Part shown: positions 1 to 9,164 of the stretch, one piece after another
How the letters are laid out: each line of letters begins with the position of its first letter
Numbering within the stretch: position 1 is the first letter of the stretch
Source: Lachnospiraceae bacterium
Lineage (GTDB): Bacteria; Bacillota; Clostridia; Lachnospirales; Lachnospiraceae
DNA length: 64,000 bases
Direction of reading: 5' to 3'
NCBI GenBank assembly: GCA_009911505.1
Contig: QXXL01000004.1
Location: 217,354-281,353 of the forward strand
Translations under genes and position numbers: made by a program
Notes under the pieces: model-generated
What the model was told of the DNA's origin: nothing
The model's database searches: none
What the model saw: only the letters and a program-made list of their open reading frames with translations

Positions 1-3000
1 TAGATGCGTTCCATGTAACCTTCACCTTCGTTGCCTGGCTTTTAACCGAAGTAACGGAAGGGGCCGTAAGCTGTACGGGCTGTATGCCAGGTACAGGCTG
101 TGCAGGTTTTTTCTTTAACCCATTTATTGCGGCATCCAGGCTCCTTGCAAGCGAAAGCCGCTGGGCCAGGGAAGCGGAGCCCGCATTTTTTAATGCCTGG
201 TAAGCCGTTTCAAAAAAAATCCAGCTTTCTGTTTCATAACTGTCCTTTAAGCCCAAAACTGGCTCTGCTTTTTTTAAGGCAGCGTCCACGATTTCTGCCA
301 CATATGCTTCACGCGCATTTTTTAAGGCCAAAACAGCTGATTTTGCTTCCTGCTGCCCTGCCATTACATCGTTTAAGACTGCATTTGCATATACAGCCGT
401 CTCTTTCAAACGCCCTCCAGTACCAATAGACCCCCAGACGATGTGTTCTTTTTTCAAGAAAGCTTCGGCATCCTTACAAGCGTATGCAAGCGCATCCTTA
501 TCAACAGTCTCATAAACCTTAATTTCATAAATACAGTAATCGTTTGCCCCAGATTTGCGCTGTACGCCTTGCATTTTGACATAGCGCGCTTCGGTGGCCT
601 CAAATATATCCTCAGTCAGGCTTGACGTATTGCCCGTTACGGCTGCGGCTGTCTTCCATTCCTTTCCGTCTGTGGATACTTCAATATTATAGGAAGCTGC
701 ATAACGGCTGGCTTCCCAGTCGATGGCTACTTTTGAAATCGTACGTTTTTGCCCCAAGTCCACTAGTAAGAAATCTGCGTTGCTGTCAGAGGAATTCCAA
801 CGGGATTCATTAGAAGCAGAGACTCCTTCTGCCCCTGTTACATGCCCGTCCCCATCAGTTGCTTTCCAGCCCGGATACAGGCGCATAGTATCTCCCAGGT
901 AGGATGGGTTCTGGTTGTCTGTATAGGCTCGCCGGTTCCTTGCCACATCTACTTCATGGGCACTTATGTCCCCTTCAGCTGCCAGCTCTTCTACGGAAAG
1001 CGCTTTATTGTAAGCTTTGATATTTCCCAGGTAGCCATAGAAATCTTTTCCAATTTCATTTAACGGGAACACAAATGTCGTCCGGTAATTATTATCCTGA
1101 TCAGCCCAGGTGCTTGCCCCGATGTTGCCGCCATGATCTGGATCGCTGGCCGCTGCGTACAGGATTTTTTGGAAACGGCCGTCTACATATAGCTTGGTAG
1201 CCTGATAGGTGCCTACAATAGTGATGCGGTGTTTTTCACCTGCCTGCGCCGTATATCCAAATGACTGTGTAAAATAATCGCGGTTTAAACTAAGCTCACC
1301 GTTCAATCCGGCTACCTGCAGCCTGCCGTCGTAACCGCAGAACAGGGAGGATTCTTTCGTATTTTGTGCAGCATTATCAAGATAAACGTCAAAACTCATG
1401 GTATATGGGTAGCCTAAGCTTTCAAGCGGCGTCTCTATCAGCGTCTGTCCGTCAAACGCAAGCATCTGACTGCCATCTATCACAGCTGCGCTTCCGCCCG
1501 TTACTTTGCCGTGGTATCCGTTGCCGCTGGCATCGTAGATCACTGTTCCGTCTGCAGAAAGGTTAGAAAAATCATAATCCAAAACTACATTGGATTTGCT
1601 CTTTATACGGTTGGCAATATGTGTTCCCGGCCCTTCCCTTAGGCGGTCAAAAGTCTGCTCATATTCTAAAAATGTATCATCCTCTTTTGTGCCTCCCCAG
1701 GTTTTTTCACTTAACATTGCGGCAAGGCGCACATAGCGTTCATTTAAGTCGGCTTCCGTAATCCCTTCCCTGTTCTCGTCACCCCAGAGGACAGCTTTTG
1801 CGCCAAGGAGCAGCGGCTCGCCTTTCTCGGCGCGGATATTCCCATTAAAGATAACCGGATCCCAGTTATAATAAACAAACGCTTCATTTACCATATCCTT
1901 GTGATACCGCCCTGGAGTCGTATACATATAAGGCTGTGGGATATTTATAACACGGAACCCTTCTGCAATCCTGGCTAATGGGGATTCCTCACTCGTATTC
2001 CAAACTTCAATGATAATGTCCTTATTTACCTGCGTGTTTCCCGGGAAATTATTCAAAGAACCCCACATACGCACTTCCTTGCCGTATTTTTCACCCAAAA
2101 GCTCCTGCATAAAATTCATATAACGCCGGAATGCATTGCCTTTGCTGTGATCCCAGTATTCGTCCACGCCGGCATTCACTGTTTTTGCTTTGACTAACGG
2201 AGCACTGCCGCCTAAGTACTCGTCGAATAATGCCGTCATAAAAATACGTGCGTTTATAGCATTCTGCCGTTCCACTGTATTGCCGCTTTCTTCGTCTATG
2301 GAAAGCAGTTCAAAATAATTCGGGTTATGGATATAAAACGATGCGCCGTCTTTTAAGCTGCCGTCCGCGTTAAAATAATCGGACTCCTCCAGATAATTGT
2401 GATCGGCAAGCGCACGGATGACCTCTTCTTGGTTCTCATAAACATATTTAGTATATGGTGTAGAATGCCCTGGCGTATCAAGCTCCATTAAAAGCTCAAT
2501 GCCCCGGTCCGCGGCATCCTGCTGCAAGCTGCTGTATTGCTCCTTGGTATAATACAGCTCTCCCCCCGTACCTGTATGTGTTCCATAATAATAATCATAA
2601 CGCCCTTCATAATCCCTTTGCGTCATAAACTTGGAATCCATTGTTGCAAGCGATGGAAACAGCTCAGACTCCAGGCGGTGGGAAGCCTCTACTTCCTTCC
2701 ATTTTTCATAATCCGGTGAATACGCCGGCTCAGACCACTGGTTGTCATTTAAATGCAGCTGCATCTCATTAATTTTGTACCATTTAAGTATTTTAGAATA
2801 ATCCTCTAAAAATCGAAACCTGGTCGGAATACGTGCAACGTCAAAGGTAAGGCCACGCACCGCATACAGTGGATAATCCCGGATTACGCCCTTTGGCACG
2901 TTCCTATGCGCCGCATCCTGGTACAAAATCTGCTCCGTTGTCACCGTCCCGTAAAGCACGCCTGTGCGTGTGGATGAATAAATGCGGATTCCTTTCTCAC

Positions 3001-4153
3001 CTGTTACCATAAGATAGCCTTCCGGACCTGTCCCGTATACGTCGTCTGTCAAGGATTCCAGATAAATGTCCCTGGATCCCCCATCCTTACCCTGGCGGAT
3101 TGACAGCTTTATTCCGCAGATTTCCTCCAAATCTGCCTGAAATTCCTGCGCCACAGCCATAAGGCCCACATTTGCTGCATCATTTATGACAATGGCAGAG
3201 CCTTCCTGTAGTGCAAAATCCCCTTCATACCCGTACCACTCCTGAATAGTAGGAAGCACAGCAGGCATAGGGTTCGGATTATTTATCTGTGGGAACAATT
3301 CCGGATAAGCCCCTGTATTGCCTAAAACCGTTACTGTAACATTTTTCTTTGCTGTGTCGGAAGCGTCCGTTTTACTGTCCGCTTTTAAAATCAAATTAAA
3401 ACTGCGGTCCCCAATCCTATATGGACATACCGTCCCGTCGTCCGCAATGAGCCTGTCCACCTCGCTCCCATAAACACCTATGTCATATCCTTGTACCTGC
3501 GGGATAGAAAGCTCTGTGTCTGCCGCCCCAACCGTAAGCGCTGCAATTTGGTTTAACGCGTCCTGGGCGCTTGAAACCCCGGTATCTACGCCCTCCTGCG
3601 TCCCCATAATTTCAATTTCACGTACAGAAATAGCATGCCCGCCCGCAAAAGAATTGAGCTCATTAAAATAAAACCTAACATATCTTTTTAGTTCTGGCAC
3701 ATCCGTCCCCGAAATCTCATCCACGCGATCCCTAGTATCTGCCGCTGCGTTCGTAACCGTATGCAGATTCTGCCATTCTTCATTTTCACCTGCCCTTGTC
3801 TGAATGGTATAATCTGTGCTCCAGACTTTTAAGTAAAATGAAATTCTAATGGAATCCACGCGTGTTTTCTGTGCCTTTAGGTCAATGGTAAGCCATTGGG
3901 GCGCAGCGTCTGCCGTTACTTTCATATTGCCGCCTGACCACCTGCTGTCTGCCGACGTACTGTCCCCGTCTACTGCTTTATCGCCAGTCCACTGGCTGTC
4001 CGCTTCCAGGGCCGATACCTCAACCGGCTTATTCAGTGCAACATTCTGCGCTGCCTTTGTCTGTAATACCCCCGCAAAGCCCGTGCAAAACAGGCTTTGG
4101 CACAAAAGGGACGCTGCCAGCATACCTGCTGTAATACATTTTTTTAGTTCCAT
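1..4153 (-). CDS. Secreted GH20 beta-N-acetylhexosaminidase-family protein A, partial (C-terminus beyond window edge)
   Basis: The reading frame stays open from an ATG at 4153 to the window edge, so at least 1384 residues are visible and the C-terminus is missing. AGGAGGGGGG lies just upstream of the start. Order of parts: signal peptide (about 1-34); F5/8C module (about 37-185); small beta domain; GH20 N-terminal domain; GH20 catalytic barrel with the RGLTFDVAR strand and an Asp-Glu pair at about D664-E665 in AGVDEYW; LamG-like domain (about 858-1015); second F5/8C module (about 1070-1180); FIVAR-like helices; and the start of an FN3-like domain at the edge. GH20 enzymes remove terminal N-acetylhexosamines by substrate-assisted catalysis, and the acetamido group is oriented by the Asp of this pair. 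The likely job is extracellular trimming of mucin or milk glycans (inference). The usual His-x-Gly before the pair is replaced by Asn-Ala-Gly, unlike its three paralogues here. Confidence 0.9.
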   Translation of the reverse strand, partial: MELKKCITAGMLAASLLCQSLFCTGFAGVLQTKAAQNVALNKPVEVSALEADSQWTGDKAVDGDSTSADSRWSGGNMKVTADAAPQWLTIDLKAQKTRVDSIRISFYLKVWSTDYTIQTRAGENEEWQNLHTVTNAAADTRDRVDEISGTDVPELKRYVRFYFNELNSFAGGHAISVREIEIMGTQEGVDTGVSSAQDALNQIAALTVGAADTELSIPQVQGYDIGVYGSEVDRLIADDGTVCPYRIGDRSFNLILKADSKTDASDTAKKNVTVTVLGNTGAYPELFPQINNPNPMPAVLPTIQEWYGYEGDFALQEGSAIVINDAANVGLMAVAQEFQADLEEICGIKLSIRQGKDGGSRDIYLESLTDDVYGTGPEGYLMVTGEKGIRIYSSTRTGVLYGTVTTEQILYQDAAHRNVPKGVIRDYPLYAVRGLTFDVARIPTRFRFLEDYSKILKWYKINEMQLHLNDNQWSEPAYSPDYEKWKEVEASHRLESELFPSLATMDSKFMTQRDYEGRYDYYYGTHTGTGGELYYTKEQYSSLQQDAADRGIELLMELDTPGHSTPYTKYVYENQEEVIRALADHNYLEESDYFNADGSLKDGASFYIHNPNYFELLSIDEESGNTVERQNAINARIFMTALFDEYLGGSAPLVKAKTVNAGVDEYWDHSKGNAFRRYMNFMQELLGEKYGKEVRMWGSLNNFPGNTQVNKDIIIEVWNTSEESPLARIAEGFRVINIPQPYMYTTPGRYHKDMVNEAFVYYNWDPVIFNGNIRAEKGEPLLLGAKAVLWGDENREGITEADLNERYVRLAAMLSEKTWGGTKEDDTFLEYEQTFDRLREGPGTHIANRIKSKSNVVLDYDFSNLSADGTVIYDASGNGYHGKVTGGSAAVIDGSQMLAFDGQTLIETPLESLGYPYTMSFDVYLDNAAQNTKESSLFCGYDGRLQVAGLNGELSLNRDYFTQSFGYTAQAGEKHRITIVGTYQATKLYVDGRFQKILYAAASDPDHGGNIGASTWADQDNNYRTTFVFPLNEIGKDFYGYLGNIKAYNKALSVEELAAEGDISAHEVDVARNRRAYTDNQNPSYLGDTMRLYPGWKATDGDGHVTGAEGVSASNESRWNSSDSNADFLLVDLGQKRTISKVAIDWEASRYAASYNIEVSTDGKEWKTAAAVTGNTSSLTEDIFEATEARYVKMQGVQRKSGANDYCIYEIKVYETVDKDALAYACKDAEAFLKKEHIVWGSIGTGGRLKETAVYANAVLNDVMAGQQEAKSAVLALKNAREAYVAEIVDAALKKAEPVLGLKDSYETESWIFFETAYQALKNAGSASLAQRLSLARSLDAAINGLKKKPAQPVPGIQPVQLTAPSVTSVKSQATKVKVTWNAS

Positions 4154-4190
4154 AGAAAATCCCCCCTCCTTAATAACTCCCAATAAATTT

Positions 4191-4219
4191 ATTATAACTT
4201 ATGTAAATTAGCTTGTATA
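4191..4219 (-). promoter_or_regulatory. Putative promoter of GH20 gene A
   Basis: Read on the minus strand, a perfect TATAAT (4191-4196) lies 17 bases after TATACA (4214-4219), a 4/6 match to the -35 consensus. The -10 is about 38 bases upstream of the start codon. Confidence 0.55.
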
Positions 4220-4246
4220 CCATTTTCTGGCCTTTAAAAATTTTTA

Positions 4247-4480
4247 TCAGCCGCCGGATACAATATCTTTGATCTGCCGGTATAGCTCCATATCATCCCC
4301 TGTCACCCGGATATTTGAAGCAATCGATTCCCCGTCCGGATGCACAATCTTCACCTCCAATACAGTCCCCTCCCGAATAGGCGACCTTATCGCCGCTTCC
4401 AGAAACTTCGGAAATTTGGGATGGTTTGATGTAAACCTGTCCCAAATTCCTTTCAACAAGAAAAACTTAGCCGGATTCAT
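4247..4480 (-). CDS. Small conserved-looking protein of unknown function (77 aa)
   Basis: A 77-residue ORF starting MNPAKFFLLKGIWDRF and ending in SGG. It has no signal peptide, membrane segment or cysteine. The N-terminal half is basic and aromatic (WDRFTSNHPKFPKFL) and the C-terminal half looks like a small beta-rich fold with alternating hydrophobics (TVLEVKIVHPDGE). An AAGGAG lies 11 bases before the ATG. It follows the secreted Ig-like gene by 19 bases on the same strand, so the two are probably cotranscribed. I recall similar short uncharacterised proteins in Clostridia but cannot name a family. The product is probably cytoplasmic and no function is proposed. Confidence 0.7.
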   Translation of the reverse strand: MNPAKFFLLKGIWDRFTSNHPKFPKFLEAAIRSPIREGTVLEVKIVHPDGESIASNIRVTGDDMELYRQIKDIVSGG

Positions 4481-4499
4481 TCCTTTTCACACTCCTTTT

Positions 4500-5549
4500 T
4501 TATTTTGCCGTCATCTTCACGCCATTTGACCATTCCAGCTCCGAGCCCAGCATATAAACATGGCCTTTTTCAATTTTTACAATTTCTGGCAAGCCGTTTG
4601 TACTTGTCACAGGCTGCACCTCAAACTGCCTGCCTCCTTTTTTAAGCACAGGCTTGCCCTTATAATACCGGTTTGCCGTTTCATCATAGATTGTCATAGA
4701 AATATTCGCTTTTGTCTTGGCTTGTGCGATGTTTTCCTTCGGAAATGCAAGCTGTGCGCCCAGAATCTGTTCCGCGCTAAGCTTCTTCGTAAGCTTAACC
4801 ACAATCTTACCTGTTTTACTGCTTGCAGACGCTGACGCAATACGCATGGTCTTTTTAGAATTAACGGAAACAGGGTTGTTATCGGCTTTAAACTGGCCTA
4901 AAAGTGCATCTGCCGTCCTAAAACGACCTGCTTGCGGAACGGCTAACCTGCTGCTTCTTTTATAATCTACCTTATCCCGGGAAGGCCGGTTTCCCTCATA
5001 CAAAAACCCATCATAAGAAAGTTCCTTAGCTGTTCCATTATAAACCTCCATATAGCTTGCCACCTTGCGGTTTAAGTTATATCCTTTTGCCGCATTTATT
5101 TTCTTTGGCATCCCTTTGGCAAGCGCCTTTGCCGCTGCCTTTAATTCCTTTATTGATCTGGTCTGCTCAAACGTATTTTTCTTTTCCACCGTAAGGTGGC
5201 AGGTCAGCGTCTTGCCCTGGCATGTAACAACAACATCTGTGGTCCCTGGTTTCTTTGCGTTTAGGTACCCCTTGCCGTTTACAGACGCAACCTTTTTATC
5301 TTGTGACCGATAGGACGCTTTTCCCAAAGAAGCAGTAGACGCCGCGGCATCTGAATATATACTAACATAATCGCCAATATAAAACTTTGCACCCGCTTCT
5401 ACCACAATCTCCGTTTCCCCTCCTCCATTGTACCATTGCACCCGCACAGCCGCCTGTGCCAAAGATGGCGGCAGCGCGGCCGTAAGCAAAATTGACATAA
5501 GAAAAAAAGCCAGCCATGATATAGCCCTGCCCTTTATTGTCTGCTGCAT
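4500..5549 (-). CDS. Secreted protein with a bacterial Ig-like (Big_2-type) domain
   Basis: 349 residues. A signal peptide spans about 1-34 (hydrophobic core then ALPPSLAQAA). Residues about 70-122 resemble a Big_2 Ig-like domain: DKKVASVNGKGYLNAKKPG followed by alternating strands and HLTVE. The rest, about 125-349, is Lys/Ala-rich with no recognised enzyme motif; it contains a KGYNLN / YMEVYNGTAKEL stretch and two beta-rich segments. The start is supported by AAGGAGG 9 bases upstream. There is no LPXTG or transmembrane anchor at the C-terminus, so it is likely released or held non-covalently. It is probably the first gene of a two-gene unit with the 77-aa ORF downstream. Role unknown; a cell-envelope or adhesion accessory is the most that can be inferred. 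Confidence 0.8.
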   Translation of the reverse strand: MQQTIKGRAISWLAFFLMSILLTAALPPSLAQAAVRVQWYNGGGETEIVVEAGAKFYIGDYVSIYSDAAASTASLGKASYRSQDKKVASVNGKGYLNAKKPGTTDVVVTCQGKTLTCHLTVEKKNTFEQTRSIKELKAAAKALAKGMPKKINAAKGYNLNRKVASYMEVYNGTAKELSYDGFLYEGNRPSRDKVDYKRSSRLAVPQAGRFRTADALLGQFKADNNPVSVNSKKTMRIASASASSKTGKIVVKLTKKLSAEQILGAQLAFPKENIAQAKTKANISMTIYDETANRYYKGKPVLKKGGRQFEVQPVTSTNGLPEIVKIEKGHVYMLGSELEWSNGVKMTAK

Positions 5550-5581
5550 ATTACATTCCTCCTTTATTTGATCATATAGCT

Positions 5582-5609
5582 ATTATACTACAAAATATAC
5601 CTCCTGCAA
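5582..5609 (-). promoter_or_regulatory. Putative promoter of the Ig-like protein gene
   Basis: On the minus strand TTGCAG (5604-5609) and a perfect TATAAT (5582-5587) are 16 bases apart, about 33 bases upstream of the start codon at 5549. Confidence 0.5.
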
Positions 5610-5762
5610 ATCCTAAATTATACCCGTAGCCCAACACTTAGTTTACACAGGGAATCGTTTTTCATTTTCTTAAATATACGTTTCATATATATTTAGAATT
5701 TCTTCATAAAGCTTTCATTTTCAGGACACTAAATGAACACATTTTATGGATATACTAAATCC

Positions 5763-5865
5763 ATCAAATGAAGTTCCCCCACTCATTACTTCATTTGATA
5801 GCAAATAAAACTTTTTCATAAACTCTCCCCTTAGGAATGCAGCCGACAGGCTGCATTCTTTTTTT
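5763..5865 (+). ncRNA. Candidate intergenic small regulatory RNA
   Basis: No gene fits this stretch on either strand. TATACT at 5751-5756 would place a start near 5763, exactly where a perfect 12-bp inverted repeat begins (ATCAAATGAAGT, 5763-5774, pairing with 5788-5799). Its 13-nt loop starts TCCCCC. An A/U-rich linker follows with a second C-rich patch, CTCTCCCC at 5823-5830, and then a strong terminator ends at 5865. The predicted product is about 103 nt. C-rich loops in Gram-positive sRNAs are known to pair with Shine-Dalgarno sequences, so trans-acting translational control is a reasonable inference. The -35 region is weak (best guess around 5723-5733). The next gene on this strand is more than 5 kb away, so it is not a leader. 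Confidence 0.5.
5835..5865 (+). terminator. Strong intrinsic terminator, plus strand
   Basis: A perfect 10-bp stem GAATGCAGCC (5835-5844) / GGCTGCATTC (5849-5858) has a GACA loop and is followed by seven T. On the minus strand there is no T-run after the stem, so it acts on plus-strand transcription, although no plus-strand gene precedes it. Confidence 0.85.
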
Positions 5866-5907
5866 ATCTGTATGGAAATAGATTTAAGCGCAATTTTCCT
5901 GTTTAAC

Positions 5908-7092
5908 TTATTCTCTTACTTCAAATCCAAAAGACTCAAATAACAGCCTTCCGTTTTCCGAAACCTGATTAATAATCTTTTCTCCCGTTTCCAGCTGTAT
6001 CAGCAAATAATATACCCCTTCCTCAAAGAACAGGTAAGCATTATCTGGTGAAAGCTCAAAAACATTAGGCCCTGTCACAATATCGTCTATTGGCGGATCA
6101 TAGGATGGCTGCGGCAATATACTATAAGATGCCAACCATACAACCAAAAACATGGACGTAAACAAGACCATACTCCATCTTCTATTTCTGTCCCCCTTCC
6201 GGCTTTCTATCACAAACCGAAACCGTTCCTTCATTTCCCCCTGACCACAATCCCCTAATGACACTGCCCCATTCATCATTATGGACTTTCTCTTTTTTCC
6301 GCACGATTTAATAGCTGTAACGATTGTCTGCAGGTAGTTTGCCACTTCATGTAACGATAGCTTCTCCGTGACACACAAATCGCACTTCATTTCCAGGCTC
6401 TGCTCCAAACCCTTTCCTAACAGGTAAACAACCGGGTTCCACCAAAATATACAACAAAATATATACGTTAGCATCTTTACTTTCAAATCCCCATTCAACA
6501 AATGGCGGTATTCATGCATAAGTATATAATACAATTCCTGATCCGAATACTCTTGATCTGGTAAAAGGACTTTCCAATCCCTTATCCCCATGCTCATAGG
6601 CATTGTAATTTCCTTACTATAAAAAACCGTCACTTTTCTCTTTGCCCCTGTCGACACAAAAACCTGCTGCAAGATCCTTTTGCATTGTTCATCCTCCCGT
6701 TTGCCCAACAGGCAAACCATCCGGCATATACTTCTGTAATCCCTAACAAACCGTACCACAAGCACAAATGCAACACCAAACCATACAACACATAAAAATG
6801 CCAGGATTGGTAATTCAAGCCTGCCTACAGAATATCTGTCAAACCACAAAATCCGGTAAAAATCCGATAACATCCCCTTCATAGGGATCCCTTTCGTAAA
6901 GGGGAAGTCCAAAGGCAAAAAAATCCGCGCTATGCATAACATATATAGCAGTACTATACTGTAAATTCCATTTCCTTTTACAAAACCTTTCCGCTTCCTT
7001 GTCTGATATAACAACCACATCAAAAGCCAGCTGCAGAAAGTCGCCATCATAACAGACGCTAAAGTAATCTTAATATTCAAAACACCGTTCAC
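5908..7092 (-). CDS. M56-family membrane metallopeptidase (BlaR1/MecR1-like)
   Basis: 394 residues. An N-terminal membrane helix (about 8-28) and further hydrophobic segments (about 42-60, 98-116) precede the zinc-protease signature HEYRH at about 190-194, which fits HExxH in the hydrophobic context LYYILMHEYRHLLNGD. Another helix pair follows (FCCIFWWNPVVYLL), then a last helix near 315-335 and a short outside tail of about 55 residues. M56 proteins such as BlaR1 cleave a cytoplasmic repressor after sensing an outside ligand. This one lacks the large C-terminal penicillin-binding sensor, and no BlaI-type repressor gene is next to it, so its substrate is unknown. The start overlaps the end of the AlkD-like gene by 4 bases, so it is the last gene of that transcription unit. 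Confidence 0.85.
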   Translation of the reverse strand: MNGVLNIKITLASVMMATFCSWLLMWLLYQTRKRKGFVKGNGIYSIVLLYMLCIARIFLPLDFPFTKGIPMKGMLSDFYRILWFDRYSVGRLELPILAFLCVVWFGVAFVLVVRFVRDYRSICRMVCLLGKREDEQCKRILQQVFVSTGAKRKVTVFYSKEITMPMSMGIRDWKVLLPDQEYSDQELYYILMHEYRHLLNGDLKVKMLTYIFCCIFWWNPVVYLLGKGLEQSLEMKCDLCVTEKLSLHEVANYLQTIVTAIKSCGKKRKSIMMNGAVSLGDCGQGEMKERFRFVIESRKGDRNRRWSMVLFTSMFLVVWLASYSILPQPSYDPPIDDIVTGPNVFELSPDNAYLFFEEGVYYLLIQLETGEKIINQVSENGRLLFESFGFEVRE

Positions 7093-7772
7093 CTCTTCAT
7101 CCCACGCAGCATCTCCTTATCCTCCTTGCTTACCCGGAGCGATTCTGTCATTTTCTGAACCGATTTATTAAATGTCCAATCATCCAAACGGTTTTCCTTA
7201 AGATATGCGTACGTCTCCGCCGGAAACTTCACATAAGCCGTTGCCACACACCATGCTACGCCCATTTTCGTATAATATGCGCCGCACTTTAAGCGGTCCA
7301 TTACACCAAGTACGTCTTCTATATATGTATCCACCAAGAAATGGCTTAAAAGCATCACTGCCACAACGCGCTGCGGATATTCCTCCTGCATATCTGCATA
7401 CCGCATCAGCCATTCCCACACATGTGCGCGGTTTTGGCGTGCAATCTGAAATGACTGGCAAAAGCTGTCATTGACACACCAGTCCCCAATCTTTGGGATG
7501 AACTGATCTGCATACCCCAAAACAGTTTCGATATCATCCTTTGCATATCCCAGTACAAACGCCTGTAAAACCTGCCATTCAAAAAAATCATCTGGGCACT
7601 GTTCTAAAAATGCCCGGTAATCTTTTTTGGCTATCTGTTTTGCCAGCCTGCGCAAATCGGGAAGGCGTGCCCCAAGCACCGGTTTGGCATTCGGCGTAAT
7701 ACTGCTGCTGCGCTTGGCGTTCTTTCTGTCTTCTAAAAGCATCAGTTCTGCCCTTACTTTGTCTATTGTCAT
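7089..7772 (-). CDS. DNA alkylation repair protein, AlkD-like
   Basis: 227 residues, all-helical, the usual size for the AlkD / PF08713 family of HEAT-like DNA glycosylases. Family-like features are the N-terminal GVRLPxLRxLAK-type segment (here GARLPDLRRLAKQIAK, about 32-47), the FEWQVLQAFVLGYAK helix, WCVNDSFCQSF and the late MGVAWCVATAYVKFP helix. These enzymes bind alkylated bases on the outside of the double helix and release N3- and N7-alkyl purines. It starts 15 bases after the MATE gene and overlaps the M56 peptidase gene downstream by 4 bases, so translation is probably coupled. Cytoplasmic. Confidence 0.88.
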   Translation of the reverse strand: MTIDKVRAELMLLEDRKNAKRSSSITPNAKPVLGARLPDLRRLAKQIAKKDYRAFLEQCPDDFFEWQVLQAFVLGYAKDDIETVLGYADQFIPKIGDWCVNDSFCQSFQIARQNRAHVWEWLMRYADMQEEYPQRVVAVMLLSHFLVDTYIEDVLGVMDRLKCGAYYTKMGVAWCVATAYVKFPAETYAYLKENRLDDWTFNKSVQKMTESLRVSKEDKEMLRGMKR

Positions 7773-7787
7773 CTTGCCCTCCTGTCC

Positions 7788-9149
7788 TTATTGCGCCTTT
7801 GCATCGCCTCTCAGCACCTTCCGCAGCATCACCGCCGAAACCGCAGCCAGTATCAGTTCTGCACACATAGAAGCATACGGCATCCCATACAGTGGAACCA
7901 GATAATTTAAAGCCACAAGAGCGGGGATTTCCAGCGCAATTTTCCTCAAAAAAGCAAACAGCAGGGACTTTTTTCCTGCACCAATTGCCTGGAATACACC
8001 AACAGTTGTATAATCTACGCACATAAACGGCAATGCCAGCAAAAATCCAATCAAAAACCGGGAGCCATACTCAACCACTGGTTCCGTTTTTATGAAAAGC
8101 CCTACCAGGCCGCCAGAAAACATACTGCACCCAATTACAACTACAGCCATAAGGGCTAACGCCCTGCCCAGCAGGTACATGACAGCTTCACTCATCCGCT
8201 TATAATTTTTACTGGCATAATTATATCCGACAAACGGCATAATCCCCTGCGCAGCCCCCATTGCAACCTGCAGAGGCACCATCTGAATTTTTTGGGCAAT
8301 CCCCATTGCTGCCACAACCTGCGATCCATAAGCAGTCGCAAAATTATTAAACACTGTCATCCCTGTCACATTCAACAAATTCTGAACTGCTGCCGGAACA
8401 CCAACGCCGAAAATATCAGCCGCAATTGTTTTTTGGAAAGAAAACCGCCGGATGTCAATACAGACACATGTAGACCTCCGGCGGATAAAAAGCAGCCCCA
8501 CAAAATACAGGCATGCCACACAATTCGACAAAAACGTGGCAAGCCCCGCGCCTGCTGCCCCCATATCAAATCCCCAAGGCAAAATAAAAACAGGATCCAA
8601 TATAATATTCAAAAGGCAACCGCTCATTGTACCTATACTCGCATGTACCGAATTCCCCTCTGACCTCACAAGAAATGCAAAGACAACGTTTAATATTGAA
8701 GGGACGGCCCCAAATGAAACAGCCCATTTCATATAAGCAGCCGTCGCGCTAAAACTATCCGCGCCTGCCCCCAAAAGGTTCACCAATGGCTCCTGTAACA
8801 CCCCGGTAGCCGAAGCATAAAGGACAGCGCAAACCAACGCACAATAAAATCCAAACGCAGAGCAGTCCTTTACCGCTTCTGTCTCCCCCCTGCCCAGAAG
8901 GCGGCTCATCGCACTTGACGTACCAACGCCAAATAAGTTGTTGACCGCATTAAACGCAAGCAATAACGGCGCCGCAAGCGTAACCGCAGCCGTTTGAACT
9001 GGATCGTTTAAAATTCCAACAAAATACGTGTCTGCAAGGTTGTATATGACCATAACAAGCGAGCTGATAATAGTAGGGACTGCAAGCTTAATAACCGCGG
9101 AAGATACAGGGGTATTTTCAAATAAAGCGGTATTTGATTTAGGGGTCAT
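7788..9149 (-). CDS. MATE-family multidrug/cation efflux transporter
   Basis: 453 residues with about 12 hydrophobic helices in two similar halves, the usual MATE length. Typical motifs include IKLAVPTIISSLVMVIYNLADTYFVG near the N-terminus and a second-half PAAVQNLLNVTG segment. The family exports drugs or metabolites across the cytoplasmic membrane using Na+ or H+ gradients; the substrate here cannot be told. It begins 15 bases after the chemoreceptor gene and ends 15 bases before the AlkD-like gene, so it lies mid-operon. Confidence 0.92.
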   Translation of the reverse strand: MTPKSNTALFENTPVSSAVIKLAVPTIISSLVMVIYNLADTYFVGILNDPVQTAAVTLAAPLLLAFNAVNNLFGVGTSSAMSRLLGRGETEAVKDCSAFGFYCALVCAVLYASATGVLQEPLVNLLGAGADSFSATAAYMKWAVSFGAVPSILNVVFAFLVRSEGNSVHASIGTMSGCLLNIILDPVFILPWGFDMGAAGAGLATFLSNCVACLYFVGLLFIRRRSTCVCIDIRRFSFQKTIAADIFGVGVPAAVQNLLNVTGMTVFNNFATAYGSQVVAAMGIAQKIQMVPLQVAMGAAQGIMPFVGYNYASKNYKRMSEAVMYLLGRALALMAVVVIGCSMFSGGLVGLFIKTEPVVEYGSRFLIGFLLALPFMCVDYTTVGVFQAIGAGKKSLLFAFLRKIALEIPALVALNYLVPLYGMPYASMCAELILAAVSAVMLRKVLRGDAKAQ

Positions 9150-9164
9150 AATAAGCGTCTCCTT

